NCBI RefSeq assembly: GCF_904063065.1
Contig: NZ_CAJFCL010000006.1
Span: forward strand, 186,001-250,000
DNA length: 64,000 nt
DNA from: Pseudomonas paraversuta
GTDB lineage: Bacteria > Pseudomonadota > Gammaproteobacteria > Pseudomonadales > Pseudomonadaceae
Direction: 5' to 3'
The notes under the pieces were generated by a model. It did not search any database. It was not told the DNA's origin and saw only the letters and a list, made by a program, of their open reading frames with translations. The translations under genes were made by a program, and so were the position numbers. Positions 17,949 through 28,197 of the stretch are shown here, piece by piece (within the stretch, counting starts at the first letter, position 1; the number at the start of each line of letters is the position of its first letter).

Positions 17949-20591
17949 ATGCCCGATAACTCGCCAGAACTTAAAGAAGCCGTTACAGCAGCCCACCCGA
18001 TTGCCGCAACTCGTTTGCGCTGGCTGGATTTGTTGAGCAAATACCGTCAACCCATTGGCCTTGCACTCACTTTACTGTTGTTTGCGATTGCGCTGATCGC
18101 GTGCCGGCATCTGCTCAGCGAGCTTGATCTATATGCCCTGCAAGACTCAATTCTGGAAGTCCCCAAGCCCGCCCTCCTCGGCGCCCTGGCTGCGACGGCC
18201 GCAGGATTCGTGATTTTGCTCGGCTACGAGTGGTCCGCCAGTCGTTATGCAGGGGTCAAGCTACCCCCCAAAACCCTGGCCCTAGGGGGCTTTACCGCCT
18301 TTGCCATTGGCAACGCCATCGGCCTGTCACTGTTGTCCGGCGGCTCTGTGCGTTATCGCCTGTATGCACGACATGGTGTTGGCGCCTCTGAAGTCGCCCA
18401 TATGACGCTGTTTGCCAGCCTGTCCCTGGGCTGTGCACTACCGCCCCTGGCGGCGCTGGCAACCCTGAGCAACCTGCCTGCGGCCTCCGCCGCCTTGCAT
18501 ATTCCCGCCTATCTATTGGGGGCGATCGCTTTTGCGGTTCTGGCGTTATTCGGTTTGTTGGTGCTGGGTATTTATCGACGTCGCCTGCCCGAGCAGCCGA
18601 TCCCCGACAACCTGCTGGTAAAGGCCGGACGCCGCACGCTGCGTCTGCCAAGCCCGCGCCTGACCCTGTTGCAGCTGGTCATTACGGCACTGGATGTCGC
18701 TGCTGCGGCCACAGTCCTGTATTTATTGCTGCCTGAAGCACCGCCTTTTGGTCCATTCCTGCTGGTTTATCTGCTGGCGCTGGCTGCCGGCGTACTCAGC
18801 CATGTGCCGGGCGGCGTCGGGGTCTTTGAAGCCATCTTGCTTGCCGCCTTTGCCAACCAGCTGGGTGCCGCACCCCTGGCTGCGGCCCTGCTGCTGTATC
18901 GCATGATCTATGTGATCATGCCGCTGCTGGTCGCATGCCTGATGCTGCTGATCAACGAAGCCCAACGACTGATTCATACCCGCCAAAGCCTGCGGGTGGC
19001 CTCAGGCCTCGCGGCACCGGTCCTGGCTGTGCTGGTGTTTATGTCCGGGGTGGTTTTGCTGTTCTCGGGCGCCACTCCCGAGATCGACACCCGCCTGGAA
19101 CACATCGGCTTCCTGATCCCCCATCGCCTGATTGACGCCTCGCACTTCGGCGCCAGCCTGATCGGGGTTCTGTGCCTGCTACTGGCCCAGGGCCTGCGCC
19201 GGCGCTTGTCGGCAGCCTGGATGCTGACCACCATTTTGCTGCTGGTGGGCGCCGTGCTTTCCCTGCTCAAAGGCTTTGACTGGGAGGAAGCCTCCATTCT
19301 GGTTCTCACCGCCAGCCTGCTGGGACTGTTTCGCCGCTCGTTCTACCGCCCGAGCCGCCTGACCGAACTACCCTTTTCGCCACTGTATCTGGTGGCCAGC
19401 ATTTGCGTCCTGGGTGCCTCGATCTGGCTGCTGCTGTTCGCCTATCAAGACGTTCCTTATAGCCATCAGTTGTGGTGGCAGTTCACCCTTGATTCTGACG
19501 CCCCGCGGGGCCTGCGCTCACTGATGGGCGCGGCAGTGCTGCTGGTGATTGTTTCGCTGACCTGGCTGCTGCGCACCGCGCGCCCGGCAATCCACTTGCC
19601 GGACGCCGGGGAGCTGGAAAGGGCCGAGAAAATCCTCCTGGCCTCCGATCAGCCCGATGGCGGCCTGGCCCTGACCGGCGACAAGGCCCTGCTGTTCCAT
19701 CCGGACGACAACGCCTTCCTGATGTACGCCCGCCGAGGCCGCAGCCTGGTGGCACTGTATGACCCTATCGGGCCTAACCAGCCCCGGGCCGAGCTGATCT
19801 GGCAGTTCCGTGACCTGTGCGATATCTACCACGCCCGGCCGGTGTTTTATCAAGTGCGTGCCGAGAACCTGCCGTTCTATATGGACATTGGCCTGACCGC
19901 GATCAAACTCGGCGAAGAAGCCCGGGTCGACTTGCACCGTTTTGATCTCGAAGCCAAAGGCAAAGAGATGAAAGACCTGCGCTACACCTGGAATCGCGGC
20001 ACACGTGATGGCCTGTCACTGGAAATCCATGAGCCGGGAGAGGCGCCGATGGATGAGCTCAAGGTGATTTCCGATGCCTGGCTGACGGGCAAGAACGTGC
20101 GCGAAAAAGGCTTTTCCCTCGGAAGATTCAGCACCGAGTACATCAAGCACTTTCGCGTGGCCATTATCCGCTTTGAAGGCAAACCGGTGGCTTTCGCCAA
20201 CCTGCTTGAGACCCACAGTCATGAACTGTCGAGCCTCGATCTGATGCGCGCCCACCCGGAGGCCCCAAAACTGACCATGGAATTCATGATGGTCGGCCTG
20301 ATTCAACATTATAAAAAGCATGGATACGCACGTTTCAGCCTGGGAATGGTACCCCTGTCCGGTCTGCAACCGCGTCGCGGAGCGCCTTTGACCCAGCGTC
20401 TGGGGTCGATGTTGTTCCAGCGCGGCGAGCACCTGTACAACTTCCAGGGTTTGCGTCGCTTTAAAGACAAATTCCAGCCTGACTGGGAACCTCGTTATAT
20501 GGCCGTGCCCGCAGGACTTGATCCGCTGGTGGCACTGGCTGATACCGCCGCCCTGATTGCAGGCGGCTTGACTGGATTGGTGAAACGTTAA
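17949..20591 (+). CDS. mprF: MprF: aminoacyl-phosphatidylglycerol synthase/flippase
   Basis: 880 residues. The N-terminal two thirds is a multi-helix flippase domain (about 12-14 TMs, including LSHVPGGVGVFEAILLAAF). The cytoplasmic C-terminal DUF2156/GNAT-like transferase domain, about 540-880, contains TYRWNRG-like (LRYTWNRGTRDGL) and KLTMEFMMVGLIQHY segments. It transfers an amino acid from aminoacyl-tRNA to phosphatidylglycerol; in P. aeruginosa the homologue PA0920 makes alanyl-PG. ATG at 17949 with AGGTG upstream is chosen over the TTG directly before it. The next gene is joined through TAATG, matching the PA0920-PA0919 synthase-hydrolase pair. Confidence 0.92.
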   Translation: MPDNSPELKEAVTAAHPIAATRLRWLDLLSKYRQPIGLALTLLLFAIALIACRHLLSELDLYALQDSILEVPKPALLGALAATAAGFVILLGYEWSASRYAGVKLPPKTLALGGFTAFAIGNAIGLSLLSGGSVRYRLYARHGVGASEVAHMTLFASLSLGCALPPLAALATLSNLPAASAALHIPAYLLGAIAFAVLALFGLLVLGIYRRRLPEQPIPDNLLVKAGRRTLRLPSPRLTLLQLVITALDVAAAATVLYLLLPEAPPFGPFLLVYLLALAAGVLSHVPGGVGVFEAILLAAFANQLGAAPLAAALLLYRMIYVIMPLLVACLMLLINEAQRLIHTRQSLRVASGLAAPVLAVLVFMSGVVLLFSGATPEIDTRLEHIGFLIPHRLIDASHFGASLIGVLCLLLAQGLRRRLSAAWMLTTILLLVGAVLSLLKGFDWEEASILVLTASLLGLFRRSFYRPSRLTELPFSPLYLVASICVLGASIWLLLFAYQDVPYSHQLWWQFTLDSDAPRGLRSLMGAAVLLVIVSLTWLLRTARPAIHLPDAGELERAEKILLASDQPDGGLALTGDKALLFHPDDNAFLMYARRGRSLVALYDPIGPNQPRAELIWQFRDLCDIYHARPVFYQVRAENLPFYMDIGLTAIKLGEEARVDLHRFDLEAKGKEMKDLRYTWNRGTRDGLSLEIHEPGEAPMDELKVISDAWLTGKNVREKGFSLGRFSTEYIKHFRVAIIRFEGKPVAFANLLETHSHELSSLDLMRAHPEAPKLTMEFMMVGLIQHYKKHGYARFSLGMVPLSGLQPRRGAPLTQRLGSMLFQRGEHLYNFQGLRRFKDKFQPDWEPRYMAVPAGLDPLVALADTAALIAGGLTGLVKR

Positions 20592-21871
20592 TGAAACATC
20601 GTTCCTGGCGGTTTTTATTGCTTACCTTGATAGTTCTGGTCGCGCTTGCAGCAGGCGGCTACTGGTTCTGGAATCGTCCTGCCCCGGAACCGACGATAGA
20701 ACACCTGAGCCAAACCGACGGCTCGACCCTGACCAAAGTGATACCCGGCCAGAAAGCCAGGGCCCGGATCGTAATAGCCACTCCGGTCGAAGAAGCACTG
20801 AGCGACACCCAGCTGATGGCCTTGAGCCGTGGCGGCAAAGCACAACTGGTGCAGGTGATCCTGCCCAAGGAAGATTGCACCCTGCAGCAACAGGCCCTGC
20901 AGAACGCACTGCAACAGCTTGACGGCCCTGCCACGCTGGTCAGTGGCATAGGTCCTGGCGCAACCCTGGCCTGGCGCTGGCTGGCCGGGCAAACCGATGA
21001 CAAGGCACAAGCCGTGTCAGTCGGTTTCATGCTCGAACAACCCGGCTGCACCCTGCCCTTGCCCAAGTCGGCGGCACACGGCAATTGGCTGGTGGCCTGG
21101 AACGACAACCCTGACGACCCGAGCGCCGCCTTCGTACGCGATCAGCCGAATGCTCAGACCAGCATCAGCGACTACGACATTCACTACCCCCAAGTACTCA
21201 GCAATGAGCTGCGCAAAATACTGGTGGGGGATGAAAACGGCGGGCTGAACATGCCTGTGGTCGAAGTACCGGCCGGCCAGCAAAACAGCACCGTGACCCT
21301 GTTCCTGTCCGGTGACGGCGGCTGGCGCGACCTGGACCGCGACGTGGCCGGCGAGATGGCGAAGATCGGCTACCCGGTGGTCGGCATCGACATGCTGCGC
21401 TACTACTGGCAGCACAAGACCCCGGAGCAAAGCGCTACCGATCTGACCGAGCTGATGCAGCACTATCGGCAAAAGTGGGGTACCCAGCGCTTTGTACTGG
21501 TCGGCTATTCATTTGGTGCCGACGTGTTGCCTGCCACCTTCAACCGCCTGCCTGAAGCCGAGCAAAAGCGCGTTGACGCCATCATCCTGCTGGCTTTTGC
21601 CCGTAGCGGCAGCTTTGAAATCCACGTCGACGGCTGGCTTGGCAAAGCCGGCGCAGAAGCCGATACCGGCGAAGAGATGTCCAGGCTGCCTGCCGCCAAA
21701 GTGGTGTGCATTTATGGCGCGGAAGAAGTCGATGAAAGCGGCTGCACTGCCAAGACCGCCGTCGGTGAAAGCATGAAGCTGCCAGGGGGCCATCACTTTG
21801 ACGAGAACTACCCGGCTCTGGCCCAGCGCCTGGTAGACGTCATCAAGAAGCATCAGGCAACCGCACCGTAA
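20591..21871 (+). CDS. VirJ/AcvB-like alpha/beta hydrolase (alanyl-PG hydrolase type)
   Basis: 426 residues. N-terminal membrane anchor or signal (FLLLTLIVLVALAAGGYWFW), then periplasmic virulence-factor (VirJ/AcvB) domains. The hydrolase part has LFLSGDGGWRDLD, the nucleophile elbow GYSFGAD, and a C-terminal PGGHHFDENY histidine. The start overlaps the mprF stop by one base (TAATG), so translation is coupled. In P. aeruginosa the partner PA0919 hydrolyses alanyl-PG in the periplasm, countering MprF; the same role is inferred here from context and family. Confidence 0.87.
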   Translation: MKHRSWRFLLLTLIVLVALAAGGYWFWNRPAPEPTIEHLSQTDGSTLTKVIPGQKARARIVIATPVEEALSDTQLMALSRGGKAQLVQVILPKEDCTLQQQALQNALQQLDGPATLVSGIGPGATLAWRWLAGQTDDKAQAVSVGFMLEQPGCTLPLPKSAAHGNWLVAWNDNPDDPSAAFVRDQPNAQTSISDYDIHYPQVLSNELRKILVGDENGGLNMPVVEVPAGQQNSTVTLFLSGDGGWRDLDRDVAGEMAKIGYPVVGIDMLRYYWQHKTPEQSATDLTELMQHYRQKWGTQRFVLVGYSFGADVLPATFNRLPEAEQKRVDAIILLAFARSGSFEIHVDGWLGKAGAEADTGEEMSRLPAAKVVCIYGAEEVDESGCTAKTAVGESMKLPGGHHFDENYPALAQRLVDVIKKHQATAP

Positions 21872-21900
21872 CCCCCCGCAACCCTGCAGCAGTCAGCAAC

Positions 21901-21937
21901 AAAAAAGCCCCGGTTCTCACGAACCGGGGCTTTTTTT
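21901..21937. terminator. bidirectional terminator between the VirJ-like gene and kup
   Basis: AAAAAAGCCCCGGTTC-tcac-GAACCGGGGCTTTTTTT. Strong symmetric stem with U-tracts on both strands, between convergent genes. Confidence 0.9.
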
Positions 21938-21953
21938 GGTCATCTCGACAGCG

Positions 21954-23855
21954 CTACATCTCGACCTGGGTTCCCAGCTCAATTACCCGGTTGACGGGCA
22001 GCCTGAAGAATCGCAGGTTGCCGTTGGCGTTCTTCAGCATGAAGGCAAACAGCGTCTCGCGCCAACGCGCCATGCCCACAATCTTGGAGGCAATCACCGT
22101 TTCCCGGCTCAGGAAGTAGGTGGTGCGCATAGGACTGAAATCCAGCTCGTCGAGATGGCACAGTTTCAACGCTTCAGGCACATCCGGCTCATCCATAAAG
22201 CCGAAGTGCAAGATCACCCGGAAGAAGCCGTCGCCATAAGAGTCCACCTCGAAACGCCTCTGGGCAGGCACCCGCGGCGAATCTTCGTTGACCACGGTCA
22301 GCAATACCACCTGCTCATGCAGCACCTGGTTGTGCAACAGGTTGTGCAGCAGCGCGTGGGGCACGGCATCTGGCCGGGCGGTCAGAAACACGGCCGTACC
22401 CTGTACCCGATGCGGCGGCTGCACCCGAATGCTGCTGATGAACAGCGGTAGCGGCAACGCGCTTTCATCAAGACGGTCGACCAATAGCTGTTTACCGCGC
22501 CGCCAGGTGGTCATCAGGATGAACAGCACAATCCCCGCCAGTACCGGGAATGCACCGCCCTGGACAATTTTCGGCACGTTGGCGGCAAAGAACAGGCCGT
22601 CCACCAGGAGAAAGCCGATCAACACCGGGACCGCCAGAACTGGCGGCCACTTCCACAGCAGCAGCATCACCGCCGATACCAGAATACTGGTGATCAGCAT
22701 GGTCCCGGTCACGGCCACACCATAGGCCGAAGCCAGAGCGCCGGAGGACTCAAAGCCCAGCACCAGCAAAATAACCCCGACCATCAAGGACCAGTTCACT
22801 GCTCCGATATAAATCTGCCCCTGCTCGGCACTGGAGGTGTGCTGGATATGCATACGCGGTACATAACCCAGCTGAATGGCCTGATGGGTCAAGGAGAACG
22901 CACCGGAAATCACGGCCTGGGATGCAATCACGGTCGCCAGGGTAGCCAGGCCCACCAGCGGGATCAGTGCCCAGCTGGGTGCCAACAGATAGAAAGGGTT
23001 GCGGGCCGCCTCCGGGTTTTCCAGCAACAAAGCCCCCTGGCCGAAGTAGTTCAGCACCAGCGCCGGCAATACCAGAATGAACCAGGCCCGGGCAATCGGC
23101 TTGCGCCCGAAGTGCCCCATGTCGGCATACAGCGCTTCGGCCCCCGTCAAAGCCAGCACCACGGCGCCCAGAATGGCAACGCCCATGCCCGGGTGAGAGA
23201 CAAAGAAACGTACACCCCACACCGGGTTCAGCGCGTTCAGCACTTCAGGATGCTGCAAGATGCCGTGTATCCCGAGTCCGCCCAGCACCACAAACCAAAG
23301 CACCATGATCGGGCCAAACAGCTTGCCCAGCATGGCGGTACCCCGGCGCTGGATCAAAAACAGCGCAATCAGGATGACCAGGGACAGGGGCACAACCCAG
23401 CGCTCCAGCCCGGTGAACGCCAGCTCAAGCCCTTCGACGGCAGACAGTACCGAGATCGCCGGAGTGATCATGCTGTCGCCGTAAAACAGCGAAGCCCCGA
23501 TCAACCCCAGAATGACCAGCACCGAGCGCAGCCTGGGATAAGGCGCAGCAGCCCGTCGCGCCAACGCGGTAAGAGCCATGATCCCGCCCTCGCCCTCGTT
23601 GTCGGCCCGCAGGATAAACAGAACGTACTTGATCGACACGACCCAGATCAGCGACCACAGGATCAACGCCAAAATGCCGAACACGCCATCGTGGCTGACC
23701 TGTACTCCGTAGCCGCCCGAAAACACCTCTTTAAGGGTGTACAGCGGACTGGTGCCGATATCGCCGTACACCACGCCAACTGCAGCAACCAGCATCCCGA
23801 TGGGCTTTACCTTTGCGTGACCGTCTTCTGCAGCCTGACTACTTACCTGCCCCAT
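21954..23855 (-). CDS. kup: low-affinity potassium transporter Kup
   Basis: 633 residues, the KUP/HAK family length. Twelve TMs lie in the first about 430 residues, beginning with the signature [16 protein letters not shown], followed by a soluble C-terminal tail. It is a K+ uptake system probably driven by H+ symport. The ATG at 23855 with AGGAG upstream is used instead of a TTG one codon earlier. In P. aeruginosa kup and rimO are also neighbours. Confidence 0.95.
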   Translation of the reverse strand: MGQVSSQAAEDGHAKVKPIGMLVAAVGVVYGDIGTSPLYTLKEVFSGGYGVQVSHDGVFGILALILWSLIWVVSIKYVLFILRADNEGEGGIMALTALARRAAAPYPRLRSVLVILGLIGASLFYGDSMITPAISVLSAVEGLELAFTGLERWVVPLSLVILIALFLIQRRGTAMLGKLFGPIMVLWFVVLGGLGIHGILQHPEVLNALNPVWGVRFFVSHPGMGVAILGAVVLALTGAEALYADMGHFGRKPIARAWFILVLPALVLNYFGQGALLLENPEAARNPFYLLAPSWALIPLVGLATLATVIASQAVISGAFSLTHQAIQLGYVPRMHIQHTSSAEQGQIYIGAVNWSLMVGVILLVLGFESSGALASAYGVAVTGTMLITSILVSAVMLLLWKWPPVLAVPVLIGFLLVDGLFFAANVPKIVQGGAFPVLAGIVLFILMTTWRRGKQLLVDRLDESALPLPLFISSIRVQPPHRVQGTAVFLTARPDAVPHALLHNLLHNQVLHEQVVLLTVVNEDSPRVPAQRRFEVDSYGDGFFRVILHFGFMDEPDVPEALKLCHLDELDFSPMRTTYFLSRETVIASKIVGMARWRETLFAFMLKNANGNLRFFRLPVNRVIELGTQVEM

Positions 23856-24146
23856 CAACCACTCCTACGATCACGGACCGTGCTTCTTAATGGTTTGCGC
23901 CACTTTTGATCAGCAGCATGCGCTGATTTTCCGACTCACATTGACGAAATCGCGCTGTTTAAAAACCCTATTTTCGCAACGGCGCGCAGCATAGCGCAGC
24001 ACTCGTCGTAAATCCCTGTATAACGCTGGTCAACTGCGTTGACCATAGCTAAAATTGCGCACTTTTTTTGATCAGAGGCGCATCAAGCGCCCGTTCGTCG
24101 TGCAGCCTTTACGGGCATGTAACGTCACTACATACCGAGGTTCGCC

Positions 24147-25484
24147 ATGTCCACCGTTACCACGCCAGCCGCCCCCAAGGTCGGCTTCGTCTCCCTGGGT
24201 TGCCCCAAAGCCCTGGTCGACTCCGAACGCATCCTCACGCAGCTGCGTATGGAAGGCTACGATGTCGTCTCTACCTACCAGGACGCCGATGTCGTGGTGG
24301 TCAACACCTGCGGTTTCATCGACAGCGCCAAGGCTGAATCACTGGAAGTGATTGGTGAAGCCATCAAGGAAAACGGCAAGGTTATCGTGACCGGCTGCAT
24401 GGGCGTGGAAGAAAGCGCCATCCGCAATGTTCACCCGAGCGTGCTGGCCGTCACCGGCCCGCAGCAGTACGAGCAAGTGGTCAACGCCGTGCACGACGCC
24501 GTGCCGCCCAACCTGAACCACAACCCGCTGATCGACCTGGTGCCGCCTCAAGGTGTCAAACTGACGCCGCGTCACTACGCGTACCTGAAGATATCCGAAG
24601 GCTGCAACCACAGCTGCAGCTTCTGCATCATCCCGTCGATGCGCGGCAAACTGGTCAGCCGCCCGGTAGGCGACGTCCTCGACGAAGCCCAGCGCCTGGT
24701 CAAGGCCGGCGTCAAAGAGCTGCTGGTGATTTCCCAGGACACCAGCGCCTATGGCGTAGACGTGAAATACCGTACCGGTTTCTGGAACGGCGCGCCGGTC
24801 AAGACCCGCATGACCGAACTCTGCGAAGCACTGAGCTCGCTGGGTGTCTGGGTACGCCTGCACTACGTTTACCCGTACCCGCACGTTGACGAGCTGATTC
24901 CGCTGATGGCCGCCGGCAAGATCCTGCCGTACCTGGACATCCCGTTCCAGCACGCCAGCCCGAAAGTGCTCAAGGCCATGAAGCGCCCGGCATTTGAAGA
25001 CAAGACCCTGGCCCGCATCAAGAACTGGCGCGTCATCTGCCCGGACCTGATCATCCGCTCGACCTTCATTGTCGGCTTCCCGGGCGAGACCGAAGAGGAC
25101 TTCCAGTACCTGCTCGACTGGCTGACAGAAGCTCAACTGGATCGCGTAGGCTGCTTCCAGTACTCCCCCGTGGAAGGTGCTCCGGCCAATTTGCTGGACG
25201 CGGCCATCGTGCCGGATGACATCAAGCAGGACCGCTGGGACCGCTTCATGGCCCACCAGCAGGCCATCAGCGCGGCCCGCCTGCTGATGAAAATCGGTAA
25301 GGAAATCGAAGTCCTGATTGACGAAGTAGACGAGCAAGGCGCTGTTGGCCGTTGCTTCTTCGACGCTCCGGAAATCGACGGCAACGTATTTATCGCCACC
25401 GAAAAAGACATCAAGCCCGGCGACAAGATCATGTGCCGTGTGACCGATGCTGACGAGTATGACTTGTGGGCTGAAGTCATCTAA
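24147..25484 (+). CDS. rimO: ribosomal protein S12 methylthiotransferase RimO
   Basis: 445 residues. Three domains: N-terminal UPF0004 with three conserved Cys ([29 protein letters not shown]), radical-SAM core with C153-x3-C157-x2-C160 ([10 protein letters not shown]), and C-terminal TRAM domain ([15 protein letters not shown]). It methylthiolates an Asp of S12. Monocistronic, followed by a strong terminator. Confidence 0.97.
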   Translation: MSTVTTPAAPKVGFVSLGCPKALVDSERILTQLRMEGYDVVSTYQDADVVVVNTCGFIDSAKAESLEVIGEAIKENGKVIVTGCMGVEESAIRNVHPSVLAVTGPQQYEQVVNAVHDAVPPNLNHNPLIDLVPPQGVKLTPRHYAYLKISEGCNHSCSFCIIPSMRGKLVSRPVGDVLDEAQRLVKAGVKELLVISQDTSAYGVDVKYRTGFWNGAPVKTRMTELCEALSSLGVWVRLHYVYPYPHVDELIPLMAAGKILPYLDIPFQHASPKVLKAMKRPAFEDKTLARIKNWRVICPDLIIRSTFIVGFPGETEEDFQYLLDWLTEAQLDRVGCFQYSPVEGAPANLLDAAIVPDDIKQDRWDRFMAHQQAISAARLLMKIGKEIEVLIDEVDEQGAVGRCFFDAPEIDGNVFIATEKDIKPGDKIMCRVTDADEYDLWAEVI

Positions 25485-25500
25485 ACAGCGACCGCGTCTC

Positions 25501-25537
25501 AAAAAGCCCTGCCGCCCTGGCGTCAGGGCTTTTTTTA
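25501..25537 (+). terminator. rho-independent terminator of rimO
   Basis: AAAAAGCCCTG ... CAGGGCTTTTTTT, starting 17 nt after the rimO stop. Confidence 0.85.
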
Positions 25538-25582
25538 CGGCTATCGTAAACCTGTCGCTTCCATCGTCAGGAGACATGCACG

Positions 25583-26047
25583 ATGCAACAGAAATGGGCT
25601 ATCCATACACCCCGCCTTACGGACTTCGAAGAATTGACTGACGTGTGGGAAGCCTCGGTTCGCGCCACCCATGACTTTTTGCCCGACAGTTATATTCAAC
25701 AACTGCGCCAACTGGTCAAAGACCAGTATCTGGACGCCGTGATGCTGATCTGCTGCAAGGATCCTGTCAGCAAACGCATCAGCGGTTTTGCCGGAGTAGC
25801 TGCGGGCAAGGTTGAAATGCTCTTCATCCACCCGCACTTCCGGGGCCAGGGCATTGGCAAGTGCCTGCTCAAATTCGCCATCGACGAACTGAATGCACAG
25901 GCACTGGACGTCAATCAGCAAAACCCGCAAGCCATCGGCTTTTACCTCAAGCAGGGCTTTGAGGTGGTCGGACGCAGCGAAAAAGACGGCATGGGCCAGC
26001 CTTATCCGCTACTGCACCTGCGGTATAAGCGCCCAACACGCGCATAA
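25583..26047 (+). CDS. GNAT family N-acetyltransferase
   Basis: 154 residues. Acetyl-CoA-binding motif A is clear in VEMLFIHPHFRGQGIGKCLL (R/Q-x-x-G-x-G/A), and the motif B segment NPQAIGFYLKQGFEVVGRS completes the fold. Substrate unknown; the sequence resembles the YjaB-type small GNATs. AGGAG lies 10 nt before the ATG. The gene stands alone between rimO and an S4-domain gene. Confidence 0.85.
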   Translation: MQQKWAIHTPRLTDFEELTDVWEASVRATHDFLPDSYIQQLRQLVKDQYLDAVMLICCKDPVSKRISGFAGVAAGKVEMLFIHPHFRGQGIGKCLLKFAIDELNAQALDVNQQNPQAIGFYLKQGFEVVGRSEKDGMGQPYPLLHLRYKRPTRA

Positions 26048-26118
26048 GGCAAATGTTGCCGGGCTTAACCGGCGCCAGGCGGGTACAATAGCCGCCCAAT
26101 TCCTTTACGGCCCCTGTC

Positions 26119-26829
26119 ATGTCTGAACCGATACGTCTCTCCAAACGCCTCATCGAACTCGTCGGCTGCTCCCGCCGTGAGGCCGAACTGTTCATTGAAG
26201 GTGGCTGGGTCACGGTAGATGGCGAAGTCATCGACGAGCCGCAATTCAAGGTCGACAACCAAAAAGTCGAGCTGGACCCGCAAGCCAAGGCCACGCCCCC
26301 CGAGCCTGTGACCATTTTGCTGAACGCTCCGCCAGGCCTGGATACTGACAGCGCTATGGCCCTGATCGGCCCCGAGTCACTGAGCGAAGAGCACCGCTAC
26401 GGCAAGCGTCCGCTCAAGGGCCACTTTCTGCGCCTGAGCGTTGGCAACGAACTCCAGGCCAACGCCAGCGGCCTGCTGGTGTTTACCCAGGACTGGAAAA
26501 TCGTCCGCAAGCTGACCGCCGACGCCAACAAAATCGAGCAGGAATACGTGGTCGAAGTCTCTGGCGAGATGGCTCCCCACGGTTTGAACCGGCTCAATCA
26601 CGGCATGACCTACAAAGGGCGCGAGCTGCCTGCGGTTAAAGCCAGCTGGCAGAGTGAAAACCGCCTACGCTTTGCAATGAAAAACCCTCAGCCGGGCGTT
26701 ATTGCACTGTTCTGTCAGGCTGTAGGCCTTACCGTCATTTCCATGCGCCGGATTCGCATTGGCGGGGTCTCGATGGGCAAGCTGCCTACAGGCCAATGGC
26801 GCTACATGACGACCAAAGAAAAGTTCTAA
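26119..26829 (+). CDS. S4-domain RNA pseudouridine synthase-like protein (catalytic Asp absent)
   Basis: 236 residues. An N-terminal S4 RNA-binding domain (RLSKRLIELVGCSRREAELF and VTVDGEV) precedes an RsuA/RluF-type fold that keeps the motif IEQEYVVEV and the C-terminal VISMRRIRIGGVSMGKLPTG. The family catalytic motif GRLDxxTSGL reads NELQANASGL here, so the nucleophilic Asp is Gln113. The DNA supports this directly (CTC CAG GCC). It may be a non-catalytic RNA-binding paralogue or use another residue. No RBS oddity. Confidence 0.8.
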   Translation: MSEPIRLSKRLIELVGCSRREAELFIEGGWVTVDGEVIDEPQFKVDNQKVELDPQAKATPPEPVTILLNAPPGLDTDSAMALIGPESLSEEHRYGKRPLKGHFLRLSVGNELQANASGLLVFTQDWKIVRKLTADANKIEQEYVVEVSGEMAPHGLNRLNHGMTYKGRELPAVKASWQSENRLRFAMKNPQPGVIALFCQAVGLTVISMRRIRIGGVSMGKLPTGQWRYMTTKEKF

Positions 26830-26905
26830 ATAGCGCACCGCCCCGAACATTTCGACACCGCAGCAACGCCTGCGGTGCTCACTGCTGAATATCAGGATTG
26901 ACCAA

Positions 26906-27367
26906 ATGATTCATAACGACGTACTGCGCAGCGTGCGCTACATGCTCGACATCAGCGACAACAAGGTCGTGGAAATCATCAAACTGGGTGGCCTGGACGT
27001 CACTAAAGAAGACGTCCTGACCTACCTGAAAAAAGACGAAGAAGAAGGTTTTGTGCGCTGCCCTGACGAAGTGATGGCGCACTTCCTTGATGGTCTGGTG
27101 ATTTTCAAGCGCGGCAAGGATGACAGCCGTCCAGCGGTCAAGATTGAAGTGCCGGTGACCAACAACGTGATCCTGAAAAAACTGCGCGTCGCTTTTGAAC
27201 TCAAGGAAGACGACATGCACGCCATCCTCAAGGCTTCGGAGTTTCCAGTCTCCAAGCCCGAGCTGAGCGCCCTGTTCCGTAAATTCGGCCACACCAACTA
27301 CCGCACCTGTGGCGACCAGTTGCTGCGCAACTTCCTCAAGGGTCTGACCCTGCGCATTCGCGGCTGA
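26906..27367 (+). CDS. DUF1456 family protein (YehS-like)
   Basis: 153 residues made of two similar DUF1456 repeats: MIHNDVLRSVRYMLDISDNK with a following EVMAHFLDGLVIFKRG, then NNVILKKLRVAFELKEDDM with QLLRNFLKGLTLRIRG. Soluble, helical, no known function; E. coli YehS is the reference. It is followed by a REP doublet and then tsaA. Confidence 0.85.
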   Translation: MIHNDVLRSVRYMLDISDNKVVEIIKLGGLDVTKEDVLTYLKKDEEEGFVRCPDEVMAHFLDGLVIFKRGKDDSRPAVKIEVPVTNNVILKKLRVAFELKEDDMHAILKASEFPVSKPELSALFRKFGHTNYRTCGDQLLRNFLKGLTLRIRG

Positions 27368-27390
27368 TACTCGGCCTTCAGGCGCCATAA

Positions 27391-27482
27391 ATCCTGTAGG
27401 AACTGGCTTGCCTGCGATGCAGACAACCCGATTGTTCTGGATAACCGCAGTGATGCGATCGCGAGCAAGCTCGCTCCTACAG
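27391..27482. repeat. REP doublet (REPIN)
   Basis: Two REP units face each other. The left one starts CTGTAGGAACTGGCTTGCCT and the right one ends CGCGAGCAAGCTCGCTCCTACAG, with about 35 nt between them. The right end abuts the ribosome-binding AGAGG of tsaA. Confidence 0.75.
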
Positions 27483-27493
27483 AGGCATGACTT

Positions 27494-28189
27494 TTGACCT
27501 ACAGCGTCTCCCCGATCGGTTTTGTGCGCTCTTGCTTCAAAGAGAAATTCGCCATTCCGCGCCAGCCGCAACTGGCCCCGGCCGCCCGTGGCGTGCTGGA
27601 GCTGGTCGCGCCCTTCGATCAAGGCGATGCCGTGCAGGGCCTGGAGCAGGTCAGCCATGTCTGGCTGCTGTTTGTGTTCCATCAGGCACTGGAAGACAAA
27701 CCCCGGCTCAAGGTGCGTCCGCCGCGCCTGGGGGGCAACAAGTCGCTGGGGGTGTTTGCCACCCGCGCCACCCATCGCCCCAATGGCATAGGCCAGTCCG
27801 TGGTGAAGCTGGACAGGGTTGAAGCCGGTCGGCTGTTTATCTCGGGAATTGACCTGCTGGACGGGACGCCGATTCTCGACATCAAACCGTACGTGCCCTA
27901 CGCCGATATCATCGATAGTGCCAGCAACAGCATGGCCAGCGCCGCGCCGGTGCTGATTCCCGTGCACTGGACTGACTCTGCCCTGCAACAGGCACACAGC
28001 CAGGCCCTGCGCCTGCAAGAGCCGCTGGTGGAGCTGATTGAGCAATGCCTGGCCCAGGACCCACGCCCGGCCTACCAGATTCCTGCTCCAGAGCGCGAAT
28101 ACGGTGCCCGCTTTTGGGATCTGGACGTACGCTGGCATTACCCGCAGCCGGATGTGATACGTGTGCTGGAAGTGATCCCGAAGCAATAG
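27494..28189 (+). CDS. tsaA: tRNA (N6-threonylcarbamoyladenosine37-N6)-methyltransferase TrmO
   Basis: 231 residues. The TsaA/YaeB beta-barrel starts with YSVSPIGFVRSCFKEKFAIPR, and the conserved ATRATHRPNGIGQS SAM-binding loop is near residues 95-108, with LLDGTPILDIKPYVPYAD following. It adds a methyl group to t6A37 of certain tRNAs. The start is TTG with AGAGG 9 nt upstream; the ATG at 27487 is in another frame. The C-terminal EYGARFWDLDVRWHYP is typical of the TrmO C-terminal domain. Confidence 0.9.
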   Translation: MTYSVSPIGFVRSCFKEKFAIPRQPQLAPAARGVLELVAPFDQGDAVQGLEQVSHVWLLFVFHQALEDKPRLKVRPPRLGGNKSLGVFATRATHRPNGIGQSVVKLDRVEAGRLFISGIDLLDGTPILDIKPYVPYADIIDSASNSMASAAPVLIPVHWTDSALQQAHSQALRLQEPLVELIEQCLAQDPRPAYQIPAPEREYGARFWDLDVRWHYPQPDVIRVLEVIPKQ

Positions 28190-28197
28190 CCGCAAAC

